Origin: Apostichopus japonicus
Lineage: Eukaryota > Echinodermata > Holothuroidea > Aspidochirotida > Stichopodidae
Direction: 5' to 3'
Length of the DNA stretch: 64,000 nucleotides
Assembly (NCBI RefSeq): GCF_037975245.1
Contig: NC_092582.1
Coordinates: 18,192,577-18,256,576 of the forward strand
The notes under the pieces were generated by a model. It saw only the letters and a list, made by a program, of their open reading frames with translations. It searched no databases and was not told the DNA's origin. The first letter of the stretch is position 1; every line of letters begins with the position of its first letter. Below, piece after piece: positions 50,101 through 62,100 of this stretch. Position numbers and translations under genes: made by a program.

Positions 50101-53100
50101 TCTTCAAGTTCTTCAATAATTACAATCTTAATTTTGTATAATTTACTTGTCTCCTGGCTTACTTGTCTCCTCACAACCTTAGCACCACATTCTACCATGC
50201 CTAGAACTGTCCTGATAACCTTTTAACACTGCACTCTCTATGACTCATTCTACCATTGAAAGTGTCTTACACATATTTGTCGAGGATTTTCTTCCAGTTT
50301 TTCTTTTCTTTCCTGTTGATTTAGGGCCAGACTGGAGAGTACAAATGATCAAATTGAGACACTTGCCAAATAATTTTCACAAACTGATTGTTCATCAATA
50401 AGACTTTTCTCACTGAGACATTATCTCTTAGTCTGCACTATTTATACCACAAGGCATTAGAATTAACTAATTCTTTGCTTTCAATATTTTTTCATTAGTA
50501 ACAGGGATAAACTGTCTCATAAACTGCATTTTCATGGAATGTTATTAGTGAGTAATAGCAAAAGGAATGATCAAAATCATCATAAAAAGCTGCTTAATGT
50601 GAGAGTCATTGGGCGTATCACTATGACAAGTTGTCATTGACAACACTGGAAACAGTAAACACCTAATGTTTGTACTGAGCTATTGATAATCATTTAAATG
50701 AATATTCATAACCACATATATGATTACAAAATACATGAATGATGCAAGTGTGCAAACAAAATGCTAGTTGTCTATTCATGTCAGCATATATAATCGTTTA
50801 TGAGTTTCTGTGTAAATCTCCATGAAACAGCATTTTTTGTTGAGTTTGATGAATCTCAAATACGAAAGTGCTCTGGTGCTTAAACCTTGTTGATCATGGT
50901 GATGTTCACTGGTAGATTAGTCAACTTTGAATTCCAAATATTGATGGAATTTTGTCAAAATTGTTTAAAAACATTTCTTGTATATTTGTGATTTATAATG
51001 ATTTCAAAGGTGTTTAGGGAAGGGGGTGGACAAAATTTTCAGTTTTAATTTCTGATTTATAAATGTTACAAAGTGGTGAAAATAACCAAGGAGGGCGATT
51101 CTTACTTAATCAGGCTGTTGCCTACTTTAATTAAGTTTAGCCCTATTTGAGCAGCAACTGTTAGGTTTGCTAAACCACAAACCTTAAAATGGTCAGATAT
51201 TATCCATGCATAAGGCTGCTTTTTAAGTTATGTCTAGGTATATTGCATTTCCCACAGTTTTGGAATAATATTTTCAAAAGGAAGTACAGTGCAGAAGGGA
51301 ATTAGTAAGAATGGTGAACTAGTATGCAACACAGCAAATAAACACAAATTCATGTGTGAATGTGTTTGTTTGGTGGTAGACATTTGACGAGCGGTACTGT
51401 AACCTCAGACGACTTTTACACTGCTTCAAAAGACAGATCTTACAGCTCCCATGATTTGGAAATTTTATATCCGTCTTCAGCTTCCCTATATCTGCCTCTC
51501 ATTTTGAAAGGTTAAACTGGTTTCTCCTGGAAGAGAATTTTAAGTCCGCTAAATGACAGTGTACATCTGAATTTGACATTGCTTTTACCCAGGAAGTCAA
51601 TTATGTAAGTAGTTTTATATATGAGTGTTACCACTGTTTGGAATTTGTAATCAAAAACTTTTGTTGAGTCTGCCTGACACATTTGACATTTCCTTTGAAA
51701 TGTGCAATGTCAAATAAAAATGAACGAGTTCTTATCATTGCACGATCAGTCCGACCGGTCTGCTGTTTGTTTCTAAGATGAAAACATTGGTGGAAACAAA
51801 AAAAGAAATGCATTGACAGCTCAAATGCCATTTTTGCAATGCAGGACTATATAGCCACTGATTGGGGAGATGGGGGCAGGGGGATGAGGGGGATGGTGAG
51901 AAGGGTCCGCACACAACATTTTCAAACCTTCAAGAATGTCTGACACGCACACACACAAAGTTGCATATGTTGGCAACATTTATACATGTAGTACACACAT
52001 GTGCAATAGTGAACATGATAGCAACATTTTCTTCTATGCCCCCTTAGCCCCACACCTACCCCCCTCCTCCCCTCCCCACCAAAAAAAATTCTCAAGGGGA
52101 AAATGCCACACCTCCAGAAGAGGGACAGCCAACTTTTTGTGGCCCTCCCCATCCCAAGAATCAAAGCTCTGTTCCTTTGACTTATGATTTATGATATACC
52201 TGTATGCTTGAAACAGTAATATATCTCTGTTAAATGAGCAGCTAAATCACAGTTATAATGCTATTAAGTTTTCCAAATAAATACTGTAGAATAAATCTCA
52301 TTGCAAATCAATCTTTCCATGTGAACAAACATTGCAAAGGTAATTTGGACTCATTTATTTAGATATTTTTTGCTAGCTCTGTATAATACAGTATGTGTAA
52401 TTTATGTTTGCAGCCTTAGCCTTAAAATAATCCTTTTTCTTTATAATAACATAATTAGTATACCTTGAACTTGACAGTCCAACAACTCTTGTGAGATGAA
52501 TACTTTAATACTTTTGAAAGGTCGATTCGTCGGGAAATGTAACCTTCTTTGATAACAGTTGTTTTTCAATGTTCTCTCACTGCAAAGCAATTAATCTTTG
52601 CTGGAAGGCAACCCTTTAACTCTTCCAAAGCTTGGCTGACCTGTCATTTAAAACATAGATGGTCCCATCTGGTTGTGTTTAAGATGTCTGTAATTCATTT
52701 ACTTGTGACAGGCTGATTAATCAAACATTGGATGTTAAAAAGGGAAAAGAAAACATGTTCCTCTGTTGTTAAATGTCAAGAGCCATGAAAGTCTGTGAAC
52801 TTTAATAACCTTGTTTGGAAATACTGCCCTCAACATGAAGGTCGCAATACAACGTCAAATGTGATGTGTCTATCTCCTGTTAATAAGGGTGGGGAGCAGA
52901 GATGGAGGGAGGGTGGATGGGTGGGTGGAGGGGTTGCCTCCAGTCTGCAGTGCATATCTCTCCTAATCTCTTCCTTCTTCTCCTCCTGGTCCATCCCACC
53001 CCCCCCCCACCCCCCCCCCCCCCCTCCTCTTTCCCCTTCTTTTCCTCACCGCTGATTCCACTTAATATCAGGATTGACATACTTTGACTATTATATTGTG

Positions 53101-56100
53101 ATGGAGAGAGAGAATTATTAAAATGTTTCTTTGTTATTGCGATTTGAGAGAAGACCTGTACCTTCCCACCTCCCCCACCCCCCTTTCCATCTCACCCCCA
53201 TACCCTCCCACCTCTCCTGTTGATTCACCACCACTTCAGAAGCTACATTATAAAACACAGTCCTGAGAACATGTAATGTGTTTTGAGAACACAAAATTCA
53301 GATTCTGCAACTTTCATGCAACTGAGACATCCTGAAATGAACTTGATGCAGTTGTAAAACATCTGATGTTTGTGATGGGAATTTACAAAGATGGATGAAC
53401 ATCAACTGTTGGAAGGCTTTTGGAGGCCCCGAGATGGGAAGTGTCTCTGGGAAGGCATTATAAATTGAGAACTCCACACTTTAACAGTACAACAGTCAGC
53501 TTAACTGTAATTGGGGTCACCAAACTACAGTAGTTGAATAGCTTCAGCTTACTATTTGAAATCTCTTGCTTGAGTACCGGCCTGCAAGTTCTCTTTTGGT
53601 GTTCATTCTTGACATTTTTCCAGATGATTCATTGATAGTATTAAACCATCTATGAACCTACCCTTGCCCTTTAACAATTTGATGTTTGGTTTAAGATGGA
53701 GGGGGAGGGTGAAGGGGGTGGAGGGAACTCAAGTTTATCTACTTCATAGATAATAGCTCTGTGACTAAAAATACTGCATGCCAGACTAAAAAGTTTCATA
53801 ATATAGACCTGTTCAACCGTATATCAAGGTACTCAATAAATTTGATATTATTCCTGACACTGTACATTACTGTAGGAAGTATTTTATTCTGAATAGTTCA
53901 TTTCGTTCATACTCGGCTTTTGTAAACACATTTACTCAAATGAAAAGTTCATAAGCTTATTATTCTTTGAAATGAATTGGCAAACCAAATGTTTACATAG
54001 GTATTCAACGTCAGCTGCATAATTTAGTGTCTTAAATTTTCAAATAGTCCATGATGATTCATTCAAGCAAGAAATGTGTATCATTGTGCAGAAAATGAAA
54101 ATAGAAACAAATGAGTGTACTGTATGTTAAGTGGAAAGCAAAATTAAAAACTCATAAACACCTGACATTTTGATGGATTTGACAGGAAAGGGCTGCAATT
54201 TTTTATTAAAAAACACACAGATAGAAATGAAAATTCCCTTTTCCTTCCTGTGGAAATTTTGCAAACGATATTTGTGGAAAACAATTTCTGCGTAGGTTTT
54301 CAGTGTCTACTGTCTCTCCATATATTGCATTTGAGGAAAATATGAATTGCAGTATTTGAATCTTTGCAAATTTTTCTAGAAGTAACTGGTTGATTTCCAG
54401 CAATGCCCCTTTTAATGCTCCAGGCTCAATTCTGCAGTATTAAACGTAGATTTGTAGTAGGGCGACAGCAACAAGAGTCTGAGTAGAATTTCCCTTGTTA
54501 GGAGTACAATTAATCTTGTACTGGTTATATATGTATACTAGATTGCCAAATTGCCCTGATTATGAGTACTAGTCCATGAAGGCAGCATAATGAGTACAAA
54601 TAGTATAACGAGTACAACAAGTATAATGAGTACAATAAGTATAACAAGTACATGGTGAGAATAATGAGTATATAGCAAGTACATGTATAACGAGTACTAT
54701 TAGTGTAATGAGTACAATGATTTATAACCATTACAGATAATGAGTACAATAAGTATAAAAAGTATGGTGAGAATAATGAATAAAGCTAGTACGAGTATAA
54801 CAAGTACAATTAGTATATAATGAGTACAATGAGTGTAACAAGTACAATGATTAAAGCGAGTACAGTGAGTATGACGAGTATAACAAGTACAGTGAGTATA
54901 ATCAGTATAGCGAGTGTAATGAGTACAACAAGTATAACAATTACAAGTATAACGTGTACATAGAGTGTAACGAGTGCAGTGAGTGCAGTTAGTATAACAA
55001 GTACAATGAGTACAATAAGTATAAGAAATAATTAGGATAGCAAACAGCCCAATTGAGGAATACCATCTTACTATTTTTTTTTTTAGTTATAGCCAATTCT
55101 TCAACTGCCCTAAGTTTGAAACTTTCATATACATGTACGTACATACGTACGTACTACCGCATCAGCTTCATAGTTAAGTAGGTCTCAATAAAGAGTGTCC
55201 TTCTGTCTTTACATCCAATTGTACAGTTCCTTCATATACTACTCTGTTAGGTTGCTGCTGAATTGCAGAAAATTCTGAATTAAGGCAGTATGCAAGCATG
55301 CAAGTCATGAATAACCTGCACAATGATTTTTATTCAGACTGTAATGAGTGAAACTAGGTGAACACATAGATCTAAAGATTTATTCAATAGGCTTGCACAT
55401 AATAGTACCTGAAAATGTCAGTATTAGTTGCCATGGCTACAACTCTTGCAATGTGTTTGAGAGCAGTTTTTGAAGATGTCTTGTCATTTCCGTACATATA
55501 TGCTGTTCAGTGTACACTTAATTGTACCCAAAGCATTCAATTCAGTACCATTAGACTGATGGGAAGTAACTTTAGACAACTCATTAATACCACGCACAGG
55601 TCCTCATGCAGGTGCAATGAAATAGCAAGGGATAAAAGCGGCTTCTGCACAGCAATAGAAATGGGCTCCCAAAGGAGAGTCCACATTCACTCAAGTCCCC
55701 TCATGGTTTGATATTTTTTATATGATGGCACTTCTAGTTGTTGGGATACGGCACTCTCAGGTTTACTGGACTGGCTGTCATAAATACCCCTTTGGGTGGG
55801 CCAGACTCCAACTTAAAGAAGAGGCCCATCTGGATATCTAGACAAATACGCAATGGGCAATTTTGTATTTACGTTGCTCCATGTTGACCTGTCTCCCAAC
55901 AACCATAGCACTCTTGTTCTACCTCATAAGTTTTGGAATATTTGCCTATGGGGGCCCCTCTTGTGTCTGCGCACCAGGCACTCGCACCAGTCTAGGTGCA
56001 CAACTCTCATGTACACTATGGTTGCCTGGATGACGTTTGTATTCTGCCGTGCTCAAGTTACAAACCTACTGTACCCTTGTTCCTTCTCATCTCCTGTTCC

Positions 56101-59100
56101 ACACTTTCAAACTCAGAATTTTTCACTGTTTATATATATGGCACTGTGTAACATTAGACAGGCATAAAGGTTCTGCTTTTGTATTATAGAATTATAGTGG
56201 TTGGCCACATTTACCTAAGTTTCCTTCTTCTAATTATCATTTGCCAGTCTATCTACTTTGTCTGGAAAAGAAAAACAGAAAAAACAAGATTGATATTGAC
56301 AAACTCTTTGAAGTAGAAATATCTAGATAATTCCTTTTACGCCTATTTAACTCTTCTGTGTGATGATGAGGTGGTGTCCAATGGAAAATCAATTTTGAAT
56401 CTCTGTCTTGTCCGACACTAATTAGGTTTTCACTTTTGATGAGTAACGATAAATTGCTTCTCGTTTTCCTTCCGCTTGTCAGGAACTTGCCAGTTGTGAG
56501 TGGTCTGGAAAGCACAAAAACAATATCTGCCCTAATGTGGTTGCCTTTTCCAGGAGGTTTAACCAGGTAAGTAAATTGTCAGGATGGGGGGGTTGGTTTG
56601 AGGGGGAGTGTGGGACCATGGTGGGAGAGGGGTTTGGGGGGAGAGGATAAGAAAGGGAGGACTAAGCTAAGAGTGCTTTAGCTGGAAGGAAACGAAACCA
56701 TGTAGTGCAGGTTATTTACTGTGTATTTGAACTTCATTGCAAAGACACTCTAATTGTGGAAGAGACATATTGAGAGTGTTGACCACAATATATATATATT
56801 AGTTAGGGAAAGTGTCACACATGGTGTGGAATGTTAATTGTGTTTATATTAACTAATAACTTAGACAACTTTCTAACAAGATAGAAATTGTCTTACTGTA
56901 GTAATGTGATTGTCCTCGATATCTATCTTTGGGTTATCTTTATTTTTGGTATAAACTGCCCTTTTTCATGTACAAGTCTTAAATTGATGTTAGAAAGGGA
57001 GTCATTTACTTCACGTTCCTGTCAATCACCTGTCCAAAATCAATATATGCACTATAATCTATTGGGAGAAAATTCAAAAGAAATACTTAAAATTTACTTC
57101 GTTCCTCGCATACCTGTCTCCTCACAACATTAGCACCTCATTCTACTGTGTCTTGTATGCCCTGCTATGCTTGTGAAAGTAAAACAAAAATAAAACAAAG
57201 AAAAAGCCACACCACAAAGATGATATGAGAGAGATTTATGAAGATGCAGAGGCAGCCAAACAGGTAAATTTGGAAGACGACATCAGCGTTGACAGTGAAG
57301 TGGATCATATGTTGGGAGGGAGGGGGGCCTAGAATGTTACTTGCTTGTGTGGGTTAAGGTACATTGGAGTGCAGATGTTTACTGGAGACAGGTAAGTAGC
57401 ATCGTTTGTAGAAATCCCAAACCAGACATTGTTGGGTGTTTTGTCAAAGACGTTTAGGTACAATACAGAGTGAAAAATACAAATAGAGAATAAAATACAA
57501 CTGGTGGATGTATATAAAAGTTTATGAGTAGAGAGGCACGAACAGATTAACAAAGTTGTGTTATTCTAGAAAAGTAGGCAAGAAAATAGAACAGTGTTCA
57601 AGTGTACGAGGGCATTTTATCTGGTGAAACCAGAGAAAAGTGGAAATTAAGAAGAAACTGAATTCTCTACCAATAAAGTTGCATTGGCTATAGAAGCATC
57701 CTTATTACTATGGCCAGTGGAGTTTACCCTGTGTAAACAGTTCCCAGAAAATGTGTACTATGACATCATACCTATATCCTATCTTGGGTAAGGACTTTTT
57801 CATGGTAATCAGCATTGCCAAGAATGCAGTTGTCTTGAGTTATATATTGAGTAAAGGCAACAGAAGAAAGGTAACAACTAGTTGACAGATTTGTGTTACA
57901 TCCAACAGAGCAAATATTTTGATGGTTTGTGTCAAAGGACGGATCATAAAGCACAAGTTTGAGCGTGCATAACAGGTCAAGTCGTAATGGGACACCTTAA
58001 GGAATCTGTGGAAAATGTTGATGTACATTTGAAGGTGTTAGAGATCTATAAGATTCTTCATACATCTAAACAAGAGATTTACTTTGCTCCTCTCTTTATA
58101 CCTGTCTCCCACTCCACATCTGCACTCTACCATCTACCTAACTACACATTGGAACATTTAAGCACTGCGCCCTCACTCCCTGAACAAGAGTCACAGGCTG
58201 CATAAGAGAAACATACAGATTATTTGCATCGTCTATGGGTTACCGATCAAAACGCTAGTTTCTTGGCTTTAATATATATTTTTAACATGCGTAATTACTT
58301 CATCACTGCATTTGTGTATTTTATAAGATGGTCTTGTTCGTAAAATGATCGCAAAATCGCTAAAAGTAATTACTTTACCTTTTATTGTGGACAAATGAAA
58401 TAGTTTGGTGGGGATGGCCATGTAGATTCTTGATGAAATTCACAAATTCTGAGTAAGCTCGAAACACAAAAGAACCATTAAAGATAAAGATGAAATATTA
58501 AAAGAAGGTATTTGCTTTTAAATACAACTTAAAGGAATCGGGTAGTAAGTTATAAGAAACCTAAACACAGAAAATTCACAGATGTTGTTTATACTTAAAA
58601 GTTCTTGATATGTCATTTCCATGACAACAAGTGGTGAGATATTATCAGTGTTATATGACTTGCTTTCTTTCTTTATTTTTATTTTCTAGGTCAGTTTTTG
58701 GGTTGTAAAAGAAATCTTGGAATCCCAGACCAGCAAGATTAGAGCCGAATTAATTGGTGCTTATATTCGAATAGCAAAGGTCAGTATTTTCCTCAATAAA
58801 GTCCTCATAGTTAGATGTTTTGGTGTGAATTACCCAAAGGTCATCTCAGTGTTATCATTGGAATTATGTTTCCTTTCCATTACATTTTTCTTACTTTATC
58901 CCCTTCACGATGTTACAATTCTCTTTCACATCAACTATTACAGCTTGACGGAGTGCACTTTTAAAGGGTAACAGTTGCAGTTTTCCATTATAATTCAAGT
59001 CATTTTTAAATTTTTAATACTAGATAATGCAGCTCTTCAGATTATCATTGGCTGGCTGGGGGAATGGAGGTGATAAATCCTTATAGCAATTGTTGGAAAG

Positions 59101-62100
59101 TGAAAGAGAATTTAGCTCTTTCCTTACCAATCCCAACCCCTCCCCCCCCCCCCCGATATCTCTTTAAAACGCAATAATTGCGTGTAAATATCATCCCATG
59201 TACCAAAACATATTGAAACCGTCTCGAATCTTACAAAATTTTAGCAAAAACGATAACAATTTTTGTCAGCAAAATGGCTAGTTATTCAACGATCAGCCAC
59301 GCCTATAAACGTTCTTACTCAGCATTTGCCTCAGCACTGCAATACATGGGAAATAATGGATTACTCACCATCCATATACTGTATGAGTATGCGAACGTAT
59401 ACAATATACTGGAAGGTGTATGTGCACAGTACAGTGCATTATATAGTCTTACACAATTGAGCTGCATTGAAATCTGTTTCTCTAGCAACACTTACTGGCT
59501 TTCCAATTCGAAATTAAACCATTTAAATTGCTATTACTGAAACTTAAAATTTGCTTCAATTGTGTCAATTTTTTGGAGGGGGGTAGGGGATGGGTGGGAG
59601 TGGGAAGCAGCATTGATGGGTTGGTGAAGAATAAATATCACTATGAACAGTCTTTATGACATTGATATTTATGTCTAAATTGTGTCTATCATAAGTTTAC
59701 AAACCCCTTACCATTTTGTCAATGTTACATGAATCTTAATCACGACATCGTATAATTTCTCATGTTCTCTTTTTCATGTTGTTTTCCTTTTTCCAACAGA
59801 AATTATTTGATATGAACAATTTGCATTCATCAATGGCCATTGTATCAGCCTTGCACAGTGCTCCTATTTTCAGATTATCTAAAACATGGAACGTAAGTAC
59901 CATTGCACGTTCTCGAGCGGCTTTCTTGCCTCAAAAGTTGAGCAATTAACATGTGTTGTCGATAATTGTCAAAAAGACAAATCACAGATAATCCTTTATG
60001 AGTTGTGGGTGTGTCCCTGTAAGAGAGTTATTTGATTCATATATTATGGCAGTGAATTCGTATTTGTATTTTAACCTGCCTGTATGCTACTACTAAAAGT
60101 AAACCTTGACATTTGCTGCAACAGGTTGTTGAGTTTTACAACGTCAGAAGTCTCTTGCGCACGGTTCTAAATATAACTTGGCAAAAAACATTCAGTCATT
60201 TTTTTGTGGCATTAATGTGACAGCGAATGATTGAAAACCTGTAAACATCTGTTACTGTTCCAAAACAAACACGTCACTGCATGGCACTGAGCATAAACAG
60301 CTTTCATGTAGGAGAAAGCAAATATCATAGTCAAATTCAGTCAATACGAAATCAGGGATGGAGTCGTCGTCGTTGTTGTTAACTGCTAACTCTAGTTATC
60401 AGCTGTTTGCCACTCTTTCCTTTACATGGAGAGTCACTTTGCAGTAAACTTGATAGGATCGGTTGGGAATTGTGGAATATAGAATTCAAACAGAGAGATA
60501 GCTACATAACAAGCACCTTGACGATCTAGCTTGGTTGAGATTTTTCTGCAGTATCGGAAGCCAAACTTTGTGAACAGATCGCAGACTGAGGTTCTGATAC
60601 AGTTTATATTAGAAGGTTGCACTTGCTCTATCAGACTAACTTAATTGTAATCAAAATCAAACTTAGATCCCAAGAGGACTTTTCAACCAAAACTAAACGT
60701 TGAACCAAATCCATATCTATTTAGATGAAAGGCATATTAACGAAAGTGGACTAGTATGCATTCCGATTTGATGAAAGTAAAAAGTGAAAAACACTGCAAA
60801 AGGGAAGTTGAGGTTGATTTCAAACGAAAAGGAAACTGAAAGTTGAAAGGAAGCTGATTTATAATACTTTGACCTGTAATTAGTAAACAATATTAGAACA
60901 ATAGACTTCTAAGTCACGATATACACAACTGCTGTAGTAACATAGAACTCTACATAACTCACTCTACCTAGCCTATATGTAGAGAAGGTAATGTGGTATG
61001 ACCTGTAATCACATGAGATCATTTGGGACTCGGGAGCATTGCTAAATGATGCTTTAGTTTGCTGGGCTCTCTAGAAGGGAGAAAATAAAAAGTACAGAGT
61101 AAATAGGGAAATAGTCTACCTGGTAGATTTCCAAACAAATTTGCTGTTCGATATCACACTAGTGAATAATTTTAAGTACAAACATAGCTATGATTGTTGC
61201 TAAGTGTTGTGGCCCAAGGCATAAAAGATAGTGATATTAGAAGCGATGAGACCTAGCATCTGGGTAGTGGTGTCGGTAGTGGGTTTGAACTACCGTTCTG
61301 CTTAAGGTACGGTCACCCAGGAGCAGCATACCATTGTTTTCCCATAATCTGGAATTAGTGTTCAATTGTTAAAACTAAACACGAAAGGAGGAAAACCTGT
61401 TCATTTTTACAGCTATACGATGTAAGCTACAAGCCGTTCGGCCTTCCCAACACGCACTCGTGATTCATTGATTGGCGGTACTATTATTTATTAGAAATTC
61501 ATGTTTATTGTGATAAAAAATTATAGTGAAAGTAAAATCGGTCATTTTGTTAATCCTCTCACAAGGCCGTTAATCGGAGAGACAGAGCAGTCTGCGAGAA
61601 GATGGCAGATGTCATGTCAGAGGACGACAACCGACAGAATCTCCGGGACTACATGGAGAGTATCCGGATGCCATGCATACCATACCTAGGTATTTTGACC
61701 TTTCAACTTTTGAAATACAAACAACATAGGCAACAACACAGTTGTAATGAAATTTTGGATCCATATCCATAAATTGATGTAATATGAACTTGTTGTTGGT
61801 ACACAAAGAATTTTCTTTCCCTTTCACTTCCCACACTCTTCATCAAAATTTTGTGCTTCCTTAAATTCTTAGGATGAAGGTAAAACAGATATCAAGGTTT
61901 TTTTTGGGGGGGAGGGGGGGGATAAACATTTTCTTTATACCAGATATTGTGGGGTTTTCTTACCCCATAAATATTCAATTAATCCTATTTATGACATCAT
62001 AATTGCATTTTGATTACATAGCTGTATCACGTGTTGGTCATTCTTATTGTATAATAAAGCAAACATGTTCATACAGTGAAACAGTAAAACCCCAAATCCA

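Larger units (their letters stand above)
42830..56482 (+). other. RALGPS-like intron, 13.6 kb
   Basis: No exon or gene supported. Contents given separately: a 62-75-bp tandem repeat, a GAGTA minisatellite, ~165-bp family copies C and D, and a GC-richer patch at 47,690-48,110. Also present are a T run at 44,014-44,038, C-rich tracts at 46,660 and 52,995-53,030, and a GGGAG run at 45,820-45,845. Confidence 0.6.
56567..58689 (+). other. RALGPS-like intron, 2.1 kb
   Basis: Holds ~165-bp family copies E and F and a G-rich patch at 56,586-56,645. No gene is supported. Confidence 0.6.
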
